A stretch of DNA of 17,808 bases, from contig JBLNBX010000148.1 in NCBI GenBank assembly GCA_050260275.1, positions 1 through 17,808 on the forward strand, read 5' to 3'. A model generated the notes under the pieces. It ran no database searches. It saw nothing but the letters and a program-made list of their open reading frames with translations, and was not told where the DNA came from. This document shows, piece by piece, positions 1 through 7,653 of the stretch. The translations under genes were made by a program, and so were the position numbers. Position 1 is the first letter of the stretch. Each line of letters starts with the position of its first letter. This DNA is from DATMXS01 sp050260275 (GTDB lineage: Bacteria > Acidobacteriota > Terriglobia > Bryobacterales > Bryobacteraceae).

Positions 1-580
1 TGCCTATCGGATCGACGCTCGGAAACCAGGCTTTCTGGATGTCTTCGCCGATGACGACGACGGGGAGCCGGTGGCGGTTTTCTATATCCGTGAAGAACCG
101 GCCGAACTTCATCACGGTGCCGCCGGCGGCGTAGCCCTCCTCAGTTCCGCCGACCTCGATGTTGTACATGTCGTCGCCTTTGTACTTGGCGTAGTGATAG
201 GTGTTGAAGGCGGCGATGAGATACGGGCTGACTGCTTCGACGGAAGGGCAGCGCTCGGCCACGGCGCGGGCGTCCTCGAACGTCAGCGGCTTGCGCTGGA
301 ACTCCTCGCGCGACACGTCGCTGAAGCCGAAGTTGAACTTGAACGCCATGATGGTGTTCGGCCCAAACTGGCGCAGGATGTCGGTGATGGTGGCGTCAAG
401 CCCGGTGATGATGGAGCCCACGCCGATCATCGTTCCCGTGCCGATGATGACTCCGAGCACCGTCAGGAAACTGCGCATCTTGTGCTCGCGAATCGTGGCC
501 AGGGCCATTCTCGCGGCCGAGGCCATATCGGACCGCCAGCCGGCGGAGCCGTTGTTCGGAACGCCGTTTGAGGTGCTCAT
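1..580 (-). CDS. MacB/FtsX-type ABC transporter permease (partial, C-terminus beyond the window)
   Basis: About 193 N-terminal residues are visible, reading leftwards from ATG at 580-578; the gene runs off the window at position 1. A short cytoplasmic stretch is followed by HKMRSFLTVLGVIIGTGTMI, the first membrane helix typical of MacB-type permeases, and then the start of the periplasmic MacB_PCD domain (VVVIGEDI and VDPIG close to the window edge). The start overlaps the stop of the upstream permease by 4 bases (ATGA), with a GGATGGAG ribosome site just before it, so the two are translationally coupled. The first helix matches the neighbour's closely, suggesting tandem duplication. These proteins usually pair with a LolD/MacB-like ATPase for lipoprotein, peptide or drug export. 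No ATPase is in the window and the substrate is unknown. Confidence 0.85.
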   Translation of the reverse strand, partial: MSTSNGVPNNGSAGWRSDMASAARMALATIREHKMRSFLTVLGVIIGTGTMIGVGSIITGLDATITDILRQFGPNTIMAFKFNFGFSDVSREEFQRKPLTFEDARAVAERCPSVEAVSPYLIAAFNTYHYAKYKGDDMYNIEVGGTEEGYAAGGTVMKFGRFFTDIENRHRLPVVVIGEDIQKAWFPSVDPIG

Positions 581-1821
581 TTCTCCATCCTCAGCGCCTC
601 GATCGGATCGAGCTGGGCAGCGCGCCGGGCCGGGTATATGCCGAAGAACAGGCCCACCGCGGTCGAAAGGGCAACGGCCAGCAACACCGCAGACAGCGGC
701 ATCGACATCGGCACGGGCGTTATGTTCCTGACCAGCACGGCGAGTGCCCACGCCACAAGCGTGCCGGTCAGGCCTCCGGCCCCGGCCAGCATCGAGGACT
801 CAATCAGGAACTGCTGAAGGATGTCGCGACGCCGCGCGCCCACGGATTTGCGGATGCCGATCTCGTGCGTGCGCTCGGTTACAACGGCCAGCATGATGTT
901 CATGATGACCACGCCGCCGACAACCATGAACACCGACACCACGGCGACGGCCGTAGCGGCTATCGCGCCGGTGAGCCGGTCCCAGGCGGCCGTCAGCGAG
1001 TCGGAGCCGACTATGGCGAACGTGTCCTCCTGGTTGGGGCGAAGGTGCCGGTAGCTTCTCAGCAGCGCGCGAATTTCATCCTGGGCCTGGTAGTAATGCT
1101 CGTGATCCAGAGCGACAGCGAAGATATTCATGTCTCTCTGCGTGCCGAACATTTTGAAGTAGGTCTGGATGGGCACCATGATGAAGTTGTCGCGGCTCTG
1201 GCCGAAAACGCTGCCCTGCGTCTTCGCAACGCCGATAACTTCGAACGGGCGTCCCTCTATCTGGAGCGTCTTGCCGATGGGATCCACTCCCCCGAAAAAC
1301 CGGTTCCGAATATCGGCTCCGATAAAAGCAACCGCCTGGCGGCGCTGGTTGTCCGCGCCGGTGATGAATCTTCCGCTGGCTACCTCGATGTTCGCGATGG
1401 AGGCCAGGTTCGGTGTAGCGCCGCGGATCTGGACGCCCTCGGCGCGCTCTTTGCCGCGGACAACCGGCGCGCGGAGGGTGCTCTCAAGGCCGATATCGCG
1501 GCACAGCGTAGCCCGTTCGCGCACGTAATCGTACTCCTCAACGCGCAACCGGGGATTGCGGCGGAGCATCTCCATGTACTTCTTGGGATCGCTCTCGCCG
1601 ATCATCGCCAGGCGCACGACACGGAAGCCGTCCGCGCCCATGTCCGAAACCTGCTGCGCGATATAGACATCCATGCCGTGGATCACGGACATGACCGCGA
1701 TCAACGTAGTGGTGGCGAGGATTATCCCCAGCAGGGTGAGGAAGCTGCGCATCTTGCTCGACCGCAACGATCCGGCGGCCACAGACACAGCTTCCCCGAT
1801 AGATGCGTTCGACCTCATCAC
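577..1821 (-). CDS. MacB/FtsX-type ABC transporter permease
   Basis: This is a complete 414-residue inner-membrane protein. Residues 24-45 (MRSFLTLLGIILATTTLIAV) form the first membrane helix. The periplasmic MacB_PCD domain spans roughly 46-270. The C-terminal FtsX domain has three further helices near 285-310, 335-360 and 375-397. The cytoplasmic coupling segment TERTHEIGIRKSVGARRRDI before the third helix and the ending YPARRAAQLDPIEALRMEK are hallmarks of the family. The size matches stand-alone permeases, and no ATPase domain is fused. Two adjacent ATG codons open the gene; I used the first. It is first in a two-permease unit whose second gene starts within its stop codon. Such systems act as mechanotransmitters driven by a separate ATPase. 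The substrate cannot be told from sequence. Confidence 0.92.
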   Translation of the reverse strand: MMRSNASIGEAVSVAAGSLRSSKMRSFLTLLGIILATTTLIAVMSVIHGMDVYIAQQVSDMGADGFRVVRLAMIGESDPKKYMEMLRRNPRLRVEEYDYVRERATLCRDIGLESTLRAPVVRGKERAEGVQIRGATPNLASIANIEVASGRFITGADNQRRQAVAFIGADIRNRFFGGVDPIGKTLQIEGRPFEVIGVAKTQGSVFGQSRDNFIMVPIQTYFKMFGTQRDMNIFAVALDHEHYYQAQDEIRALLRSYRHLRPNQEDTFAIVGSDSLTAAWDRLTGAIAATAVAVVSVFMVVGGVVIMNIMLAVVTERTHEIGIRKSVGARRRDILQQFLIESSMLAGAGGLTGTLVAWALAVLVRNITPVPMSMPLSAVLLAVALSTAVGLFFGIYPARRAAQLDPIEALRMEK

Positions 1822-1903
1822 CCGAAAGACGATGCCCGGCGCTGGTTTGTTCCGCAGAGCGCCCGATCCCCATTGTAGGCCCCGGCCGTAGCATACTGAT
1901 CAG

Positions 1904-2686
1904 GTGCGGATCCCCATCTACCAGATCGATGCGTTCACCAACAGGCTCTTCGGGGGAAATCCGGCCGCGGTGTGCCCGCTGGAACGGTGGCTCGAAGATG
2001 CCGTTCTGCAGTCCATAGCAGCGGAGAACAACCTCTCGGAAACCGCGTATTTTGTGCGCAATGGAGACCGCTACGACCTTCGGTGGTTCACTCCGGCGGC
2101 GGAGATAGACCTTTGCGGCCACGCGACGCTGGCTGCGGCCTTCGTGATCTTCCGGTACCTCCGGCCTGAGCTTCAGGAGGTGCGCTTCGATACGCGCAGC
2201 GGCGAGCTCGCCGTGGCGCGGGAAGGCGATCTTCTTGCGATGGATTTCCCGTCGCGCCCGCCCGCCCCGTGCAGCGACGGCATAGACGCGGTGGCAGCCG
2301 CGCTGGGCTCACGCCCGCGCGAGTTGTGGGCGGCCCGGGACTATATGGCGCTCTTCGATTCAGAAGACGAGGTTCGGGCCCTCCAGCCCGACTTTCGCGC
2401 GCTGGCAAAGCTCGGACGCATGATCATCGCCACCGCGCCTGGCAGGCAGGCGGACTTCGTTTCACGCTTCTTCGCTCCCGGCCTCGGCATCGACGAGGAC
2501 CCGGTGACAGGTTCCTCGCACAGCACGCTGATTCCCTACTGGGCCGGGCGGTTGGGAAAGACGACTCTCTACGCGTTGCAGGTGTCCCGGCGAGGCGGCG
2601 AGCTGCACTGCGAGCACCTCGGCGACCGTGTCAAGATCGCCGGCAACGCTGTGCCGTACCTTGAGGGTTGGATCGAGGCCGCCTGA
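1904..2686 (+). CDS. PhzF family epimerase/isomerase
   Basis: This 260-residue protein matches the usual PhzF length. The opening YQIDAFTNRLFGGNPAAVC is the family's N-terminal signature. The catalytic glutamate is E46 in NNLSETAYF; CGHAT at 71-75 and EDPVTGSSH at 198-206 are the other conserved motifs of the two pseudo-symmetric, diaminopimelate-epimerase-like halves. PhzF itself isomerises a phenazine precursor, but most chromosomal members have no assigned substrate and no phenazine genes are visible here. It starts with GTG at 1904, only seven bases after a CATACT -10-like element and without a clear ribosome site, so the transcript may be leaderless. It is divergent from the permease unit and followed after one base by a small basic protein. 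Likely cytoplasmic. Confidence 0.93.
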   Translation: MRIPIYQIDAFTNRLFGGNPAAVCPLERWLEDAVLQSIAAENNLSETAYFVRNGDRYDLRWFTPAAEIDLCGHATLAAAFVIFRYLRPELQEVRFDTRSGELAVAREGDLLAMDFPSRPPAPCSDGIDAVAAALGSRPRELWAARDYMALFDSEDEVRALQPDFRALAKLGRMIIATAPGRQADFVSRFFAPGLGIDEDPVTGSSHSTLIPYWAGRLGKTTLYALQVSRRGGELHCEHLGDRVKIAGNAVPYLEGWIEAA

Positions 2687-2687
2687 G

Positions 2688-2888
2688 ATGGGTAAGCAAC
2701 TGCATTTTCCGGGCATCTCCGACCGGCCCACTTCTGGAGACGTGAAGGCGCTCGTGAAGGCGAAGATGGTCGGCTTCGAACTCAGGCAGCAGGAGCGCGC
2801 ACGCAAGCGGGCCAAACGTGCTCAGAGCGTGGCGGCGCGGAAGAGGCCGCGCATCTCGCAGCCCGATCTGTTCGGGCCGGCGCGCTGA
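2688..2888 (+). CDS. Small basic protein with a C-terminal beta-clamp-binding-like motif
   Basis: This is a 66-residue protein I do not recognise. It starts one base after the PhzF stop codon (TGAgATG), so it is very probably co-translated with it. The same frame is open further upstream, but the earlier ATG at 2628 lies inside PhzF and would be a wasteful start. Residues 18-53 look helical and are rich in arginine and lysine (QQERARKRAKRAQ), which suggests nucleic-acid binding or contact with an acidic partner. The C-terminus contains Q58-P-D-L-F62, close to the bacterial sliding-clamp pentapeptide consensus QL(S/D)LF and in the terminal position where such motifs are common. No signal peptide or membrane segment is seen. 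Function is unknown; the motif is suggestive only. Confidence 0.65.
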   Translation: MGKQLHFPGISDRPTSGDVKALVKAKMVGFELRQQERARKRAKRAQSVAARKRPRISQPDLFGPAR

Positions 2889-2991
2889 TAGCGGAAAATC
2901 GCCAAACCCTCGAAACCGGAAGCACCGCGCGTTTTCCGGCTGCCGAAGAACGTGCGCGCATCCACGCGGCGGGCAGCCGGACGGCACGGGA

Positions 2992-2997
2992 TATTAT
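2992..2997 (+). promoter_or_regulatory. Putative -10 promoter element (TATTAT) for the Gfo/Idh/MocA gene
   Basis: TATTAT matches the sigma-70 -10 consensus at five of six positions and stands out in GC-rich surroundings. It would start transcription near 3003-3005, just ahead of the ribosome site and the GTG at 3020. No good -35 hexamer is visible at the expected distance. It overlaps the alternative ATG at 2996, which argues against that start. Confidence 0.35.
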
Positions 2998-3001
2998 GTA
3001 C

Positions 3002-3010
3002 GGGGGAGGT
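3002..3010 (+). promoter_or_regulatory. Shine-Dalgarno sequence deciding the GTG start at 3020
   Basis: GGGGGAGGT lies about ten bases before the GTG at 3020, which is followed directly by the twin-arginine leader. The in-frame ATG at 2996 has no comparable ribosome site and sits in the probable -10 element. Confidence 0.6.
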
Positions 3011-3019
3011 CAGGTCATC

Positions 3020-4525
3020 GTGCATCTCAGCAGACGGCATTTCTTCTTCGGTCCGCTGCTTGCCGGCGCGATCCCCGCGGGTGGTTTCGGCAGCGTCCCT
3101 TCACTACAGAGGCTCGGGTACAAGTCGCCCAACGAAAAACTGAACATAGCCTCCATCGGCGCGGGCGGAAAGGCCGAAAGCGATATCCGCGGCTGCGCAG
3201 ATGAGAACATCGTCGCCCTCTGCGACGTGAACGAGAAGCAGGCGGCGAACACGTACAAGAAGTACCCGAACGTCCCGAAGTACAGGGACTTCCGGCGCAT
3301 GCTCGACCGCGAGGGCAAGAACATCGACGCGGTCATCATTACTATTCCAGATTTCATGCACGGCACGGCGGCCATGTGGTGCATGGAGCGCGGGAAGCAC
3401 GTCTATGTGCAGAAGCCGCTGACACGGACCGTGTGGGAAGCGCGCGCACTAAGGGACGCCGCGCGCAAGTACCGCGTCGCGACGCAGATGGGTAACCAGG
3501 GTTACTCAAATGAAGGCACGCGCCAGGCCGCCGAGATGATCTGGGCCGGGGAGATCGGCAACGTGACCGAAGTTCACGCCTGGACTGACAGGCCGATGTG
3601 GCCGCAGGGGCTCACCGAGATTCCCCCTCCGACGCCCATCCCCGAAACGCTCGACTGGGATCTGTGGCTGGGAATCGCCGAGGAGCGCCCCTATACTGCC
3701 GGCGGAGAGGGCTATCCAACGCGCTATGGCGACTTCTACGAGCCCTTCAATTGGCGCGGGTTCTACGATTTTGGTTGCGGCGCGCTGGGCGACATGGCCT
3801 GCCACATCCTGGGCGCGCCCAACCTCGCGCTGAAACTCGGGCCGCCAACGAGCGTCGAGTGCGTGAAGAAGGAAGGCACAAGCAGCTTCATGTTCCCGAA
3901 GAAGTCGGTGATCCGCTTCGACTTCCCGGCGCGTGGCTCCATGCCGCCATTGAAGTTGCTCTGGTACGACGGCCTGACCGAAACGCCGAGAATCGAGGGC
4001 GTGCCCGAGGGCGAACTGCTCGGCGATCTGCCGCGCTTGGTCCCCAGCCAGCCGTCCGAAACTCAACAGGGCGCTCCCGCCCGTCCGCCGTTCACCGGCT
4101 TTATTGGGGAGGTGTTCGAGTGGGAAGCCTACGAGCAGATGCGGCGGCAGCCGAACCTCCAGATGCCGCCTCCCGACGGTTGCCTCTTCATCGGCGACAA
4201 GGGGATGATCACCACCGGAACCTACGGTGAACAGACGCGCCTCATACCGGTGGAACGGATGAGGGATTACCGCTTCCCCGAGCCGCTGCTCACCCGCTCG
4301 CCCGGCCACTACCGCGACTGGATCCGCGCCTGCAAGGGCGGTGATCCGGCGTGCTCCAATTTCGACGTTGCCGCCCCGTTCGTCGAGTGGATGCTGCTGG
4401 GCGTGATCGCGCTGCGCGTCGAGGGCAAGCTGGAGTGGGATGCGGCCCAGGGAGAGTTCAGGAATAACGCCGAAGCGAACCGCTACCTGAAGCCAACGTT
4501 CCGCAAGGGCTGGTCGCTGACTTAG
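3020..4525 (+). CDS. Tat-exported Gfo/Idh/MocA family oxidoreductase
   Basis: This is a 501-residue protein from the GTG start. The leader SRRHFFFGPLLAGA (residues 4-17) is a twin-arginine export signal, so the protein is probably folded with its nicotinamide cofactor before export. The Rossmann fold follows: the IGAGGK loop (46-51), ALCDV (66-70), VIITIPDFMHG, and VQKPLT (130-135) in place of the usual EKP motif. The variant MATQMGNQG-type segment (MGNQG, 157-161) and the late DWIRACKGG motif are typical of the large Tat-bearing subgroup related to GH109-like enzymes. These act on sugars or sugar derivatives; the substrate here is unknown. It stands alone and converges on the phosphoesterase gene across a hairpin. 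The family call is firm and the specific reaction is not known. Confidence 0.9.
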   Translation: MHLSRRHFFFGPLLAGAIPAGGFGSVPSLQRLGYKSPNEKLNIASIGAGGKAESDIRGCADENIVALCDVNEKQAANTYKKYPNVPKYRDFRRMLDREGKNIDAVIITIPDFMHGTAAMWCMERGKHVYVQKPLTRTVWEARALRDAARKYRVATQMGNQGYSNEGTRQAAEMIWAGEIGNVTEVHAWTDRPMWPQGLTEIPPPTPIPETLDWDLWLGIAEERPYTAGGEGYPTRYGDFYEPFNWRGFYDFGCGALGDMACHILGAPNLALKLGPPTSVECVKKEGTSSFMFPKKSVIRFDFPARGSMPPLKLLWYDGLTETPRIEGVPEGELLGDLPRLVPSQPSETQQGAPARPPFTGFIGEVFEWEAYEQMRRQPNLQMPPPDGCLFIGDKGMITTGTYGEQTRLIPVERMRDYRFPEPLLTRSPGHYRDWIRACKGGDPACSNFDVAAPFVEWMLLGVIALRVEGKLEWDAAQGEFRNNAEANRYLKPTFRKGWSLT

Positions 4526-4609
4526 CTCTGGCTGCCGCTGCGAGCCTTGTCCACGTCCGCGGCAGTGCGCTTGGCGTTGTCGTGCGTGGGTCTGCGAGTA
4601 AGTCTGTAT

Positions 4610-4636
4610 CGCGGGAGGGTGGAGCGCCCTCCCGCG
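4610..4636. terminator. Perfect 10-bp hairpin between convergent genes, probable bidirectional terminator
   Basis: CGCGGGAGGG (4610-4619) and CCCTCCCGCG (4627-4636) are exact inverted copies around a 7-base loop. The hairpin lies between the ends of the oxidoreductase gene (plus) and the phosphoesterase gene (minus). There is no T-tract on either side, so it is not a classical intrinsic terminator, but the stem is strong in both orientations. The rest of the 4526-4684 gap holds nothing I can name. Confidence 0.6.
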
Positions 4637-4684
4637 TACGTCCGTATGTGAGGCTGCTACCGCACTGCCGCAGCCTCGCCCGCC

Positions 4685-6007
4685 CTAGCGCGCGGCCGGT
4701 GCTTCGAGTGCGCCGCCGCCCACGCAGGCCGGAACCGGCGATTCTGTTTCTGCCTGCTCGACCTCTTCTCCGGGCACCCGGTTGACGAGCAGGTTCGCCA
4801 TGCCCTCGCGCTTGCGCAGCTCGAAGGCGTCGAACAGCCGTCCCGTCACCGTGCGGGCCTCGTACGTGAGGCGGTCGCCGTCGATGCGTATGATCTGGAC
4901 CAGTTGGACGCCAGAGCCGGACTTGCGCATCCAGTCCGCGGTTTTTCCTCTGTACATCTTGGGGCCGGACACTGAAAGCACATACATCGTCCTGCCGGGC
5001 AACCTGGCGCCCGCGCCGGTGACCAGATTGGTTCGCGCGTAGGTGTGGTCGTGCCCGTTGAGCACGAGGTCCACGCCGTACTTGTCGAATATCGGCTGCC
5101 ACAGTTCGCGCAGTTCCTCATTGTTGCGCAGCTTGGCCGCGGAGTAGACCGGGTGGTGGAATGCGACAACCGTCCAGCGATTCGGGTTGTTCGAGAGTAC
5201 CTGCTCGAGCCAGGCCGCCTGCTCCTGCCGCTTCTCGTTCGAGTTCAGCGCGATCACGCGGACGCCCTGAACATCGATGTAGTAGCAGGTTTCCTCTAGG
5301 CCCGGCGGCCCGTTTCGCGGCAGTTCGAACTGTGCCTGCCACTGCCGTGGCAGCCCCTTGTTGAAGATGAAGCCGTACTCGTGATTGCCGGGCGTCAGAA
5401 TGCTTGGGATAGTGGCGTCAATCCAGCCCGCGGCCTTGAACCACTCACCCCACAGTTCGTCCCTGTGGCCGTTGTTGACCAGATCGCCCGTGTGGAGCAT
5501 GAACTTCGCGTCGGGCGCCATCTGGAATCCGGCCCGGACAACGCGCGACCAGTGCTCCAGTACGTGCGTCTGAGCGTCGCCGAAAAACAGGAAAGCCAGC
5601 GGCTTCGGCTCGCGGCTGGCGGTGCGGAACTGAAACCACTCGCTCCAGTTGTCACCGTCGCCGACGCGATAGGCATACAGCGTGTCGGGTTCGAGGCCGG
5701 TAAACGTCGCCGTGTGCATCCGGGCCTCGCCGAGGTTGGATTCGAACGGGACAGTGGTGGCCTCGACCGTGCGCTTTTCGCGCGTAAACTTCGGACCATC
5801 TTCGGCAACGGCGATTTCGGCGCGGGCGCGCTTCACGCTCGCGTCCGTCCGCCATGTGACAGATTGCGTGGTGGCCGGGTCGCCGGACCACGTGAGGATG
5901 ATACGGTCAGGAACCGGCGTTGGCTGGTGGAAAACTCTCTTGGGAACCGAACCGGAGAACCCGGCCGAAGCTCCGAGGAGAACAAATGCAACTACTCTGA
6001 AATACAT
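4685..6007 (-). CDS. Secreted purple-acid-phosphatase-like metallophosphoesterase
   Basis: This is a 440-residue protein with an N-terminal hydrophobic signal (VVAFVLLGASAGFSGS, residues 5-20). A fibronectin-III-like domain at about 30-130 (RIILTWSGDP, LEPDTLYAYRVGD) matches the N-terminal domain of purple acid phosphatases. The calcineurin-type dinuclear metal site follows: GDAQ (D144), GDLVN (D175), GNHE (207-210), VAFH (H284) and GHDH (318-321). In purple acid phosphatases the second motif is GDxxY, whose tyrosine binds Fe(III); here that residue is Asn178. The enzyme should still hold two metals and cleave phosphate esters in the periplasm or outside, but probably lacks the purple charge-transfer chromophore. 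The last ~35 residues are a low-complexity acidic tail. A scavenging role for organic phosphate is inferred. Confidence 0.88.
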   Translation of the reverse strand: MYFRVVAFVLLGASAGFSGSVPKRVFHQPTPVPDRIILTWSGDPATTQSVTWRTDASVKRARAEIAVAEDGPKFTREKRTVEATTVPFESNLGEARMHTATFTGLEPDTLYAYRVGDGDNWSEWFQFRTASREPKPLAFLFFGDAQTHVLEHWSRVVRAGFQMAPDAKFMLHTGDLVNNGHRDELWGEWFKAAGWIDATIPSILTPGNHEYGFIFNKGLPRQWQAQFELPRNGPPGLEETCYYIDVQGVRVIALNSNEKRQEQAAWLEQVLSNNPNRWTVVAFHHPVYSAAKLRNNEELRELWQPIFDKYGVDLVLNGHDHTYARTNLVTGAGARLPGRTMYVLSVSGPKMYRGKTADWMRKSGSGVQLVQIIRIDGDRLTYEARTVTGRLFDAFELRKREGMANLLVNRVPGEEVEQAETESPVPACVGGGALEAPAAR

Positions 6008-6185
6008 GTACTTCTACCGCTCGTAAGCCCAAGACGACGCATGCGGGCCTGCACCGGTTTCCGCGAACGTCAGAGCCGGGCGATAAGTTGAGCAATTTTA
6101 ACTAGACGGATGCGTTAAGAGGTTCCATCTGGCCGGATAGCGGTACCGCGCAAGCCCGTGCCAGGACCTCGCAGGTCTACCGGCG
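6008..6185. other. Intergenic spacer with small inverted repeats and an AT-rich pocket
   Basis: This gap separates two minus-strand genes. It holds an exact 10-base palindrome GCGGTACCGC (6140-6149) and a GACCT-CGC-AGGTC hairpin (6165-6177) just past the serine hydrolase stop. Around 6090-6118 an AT-rich pocket (AATTTTAACTAG) could contain the phosphoesterase promoter, though no convincing -35/-10 pair is visible. No small gene is supported. Confidence 0.3.
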
Positions 6186-7568
6186 CTACGGCGCAAAGAT
6201 CGCCAGGAACTGCTCGTATTTGCCCTCGGGCGTCACGTAAACGCTCAGCCTCACGGTCCGCCTGTCGTACACCGCAGAGTAGCTGCGGTAGATCATGCCG
6301 CCGCGCCGGGACTCGCTCGTTCGCGTCACAGATTTCAGCTCACCTAGAGGCGCAAGCGAGTCTCTGTAGTCGCCGAGCGCGGTCTCGGTGAAGTACGAGT
6401 TGGCGTTGTCGGTGAACAGGGCCCGGTCGATCCTGCCGGCGGCCAGTCCCTCGAGAATGAGCCGTATCTGACCGGTCTCGGAATCGGCGGGCAGCGGAGG
6501 GTCAGGCGCGAAGACGAGCCTGGCGATGGCGGCAGGCAGGTGGCCGATCAGATCCGCGCCGTCGGCGTTCGACAGCACGACAATAGCGGCGCCGCGGTCC
6601 GGGAAGACGCTGTTCGAGGCGAGAAACCCGGAAACCTCTCCCGTGTGAGAGATCCTCCTCATGCCGCGGAACTCCCCCAACTGAAGGCCGAGAGCGTAAC
6701 GCGTGGAGCCGCCATTGGAGAGCTTCACCTCGCGCGTGAACTCATCGTATGAACGCGGCGAGAGGACCTTCTTTTCGATGAACGCGGCGATGTTCCAGCG
6801 CGCCAGGTCCGGCGCTGTCATGCACAGCCCGGCAGCGCCGAAATACCAGCCGTCGCCCTCGCGCGCCGCCGGACGCGGCGGGCCCGCGGCATAGCGAGTG
6901 TAGCCCGAGGCGTCGGCCGCGTCCCGTGACTGGCAGTCGCCGGCGCTGTTCATCCCGAGCGGCCTGAATACTCTTTCGGCGAGAAACGGAACGAGCTTCT
7001 GGCCGGAGACTTTCTCGAAGATCGCCGCCGCCAACACGTAATTCGTGTTGCTGTACTGCCACTCCGTGCCGGGCTCGAAGTTGAGCGGCTTATTGGCCCA
7101 GTGGGCGAGGAGGTCCATAGGCGCGGTGGGCTTTTTCCATGCGGGGATGAAGTAGTCCTGCGGGGCGTAGTCCTCGTAGCCGGAGGTGTGCGCGAGCAAC
7201 TGGCGGATGGTGATATCGCCGGTGCGGGTGAACTCGGGAAAGTACTTGGAAACCTTGTCGTCGAGCGATAGCCTGCCCTCCTCCTGCAGCATCAGAAGCG
7301 CGACAGCCGTGAACTGCTTGCTGACGGAACCCACGGCGTATCGTGTGGACGTATCCGCAGCGCGCGACTTCTCGATGTCGGCCATCCCGAACGCCTTCGC
7401 GTAGACGAGCCGGCCCTGGTCCACCACGGCGACCGAAACGCTCGGAGCGCCACTGGATCTGAGCATCCCGGCGATCATCGGCGACAGCTTTCCATCGAGA
7501 TCCGGGGACTGCTGGCCAGCGAGCGGCAGCGCGCACCACAGGAGAACCGCAAGGAGAAAACGCATCAT
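6186..7568 (-). CDS. Secreted serine hydrolase of the beta-lactamase family (class C / AmpC-like fold)
   Basis: This is a 460-residue protein with a signal peptide (FLLAVLLWCALPLAG, residues 4-18). The serine penicillin-recognising active site is complete: S81-V-S-K84 with the nucleophile and general base, Y172-S-N174, and H308-T-G310 in place of KTG. This pattern is usual for beta-lactamase/transpeptidase-like (Pfam Beta-lactamase) hydrolases that act as esterases or D-aminopeptidases more often than true beta-lactamases. Residues from about 360 form an extra C-terminal domain, as seen in many acidobacterial members. Two ATG codons open the gene; the first is used. A TACAAT -10-like hexamer lies at 7580-7585 on this strand, only about 12 bases ahead of the start. 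It is divergent from the pirin gene. Antibiotic resistance should not be inferred. Confidence 0.92.
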   Translation of the reverse strand: MMRFLLAVLLWCALPLAGQQSPDLDGKLSPMIAGMLRSSGAPSVSVAVVDQGRLVYAKAFGMADIEKSRAADTSTRYAVGSVSKQFTAVALLMLQEEGRLSLDDKVSKYFPEFTRTGDITIRQLLAHTSGYEDYAPQDYFIPAWKKPTAPMDLLAHWANKPLNFEPGTEWQYSNTNYVLAAAIFEKVSGQKLVPFLAERVFRPLGMNSAGDCQSRDAADASGYTRYAAGPPRPAAREGDGWYFGAAGLCMTAPDLARWNIAAFIEKKVLSPRSYDEFTREVKLSNGGSTRYALGLQLGEFRGMRRISHTGEVSGFLASNSVFPDRGAAIVVLSNADGADLIGHLPAAIARLVFAPDPPLPADSETGQIRLILEGLAAGRIDRALFTDNANSYFTETALGDYRDSLAPLGELKSVTRTSESRRGGMIYRSYSAVYDRRTVRLSVYVTPEGKYEQFLAIFAP

Positions 7569-7653
7569 GGCGAGATAAGATTGTACGCCGCGCGGAGCGG
7601 CGGCTGCGGAACGCTGCTCCGTTGTAGACTCATACCAGGCTCAGGGAGGCGCA

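Noticed and set aside
568..1878. Long plus-strand open frame (436 codons) opposite the permease genes
   Set aside because: It is His/Asp/Arg-rich, shows no domain, and mirrors the well-supported minus-strand permease; such antisense frames are expected in GC-rich DNA.
1904..2686. Phenazine biosynthesis locus suggested by the PhzF match
   Set aside because: No other phenazine gene is present and most PhzF-family proteins have unrelated or unknown roles.
2996..3019. ATG start at 2996 for the Gfo/Idh/MocA gene
   Set aside because: It overlaps a likely -10 element and has no ribosome site; GTG 3020 has GGGGGAGGT upstream and places the Tat motif at the N-terminus.
6140..6177. Palindrome and short hairpin as an operator or mobile-element end
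   Set aside because: The repeats are short, occur once, and have no transposase or flanking duplication; they were only noted as spacer content.
6186..7568. Antibiotic-resistance beta-lactamase
   Set aside because: The active-site motifs fit the broad serine hydrolase family, with HTG in place of KTG and an additional C-terminal domain; nothing points to a resistance role.
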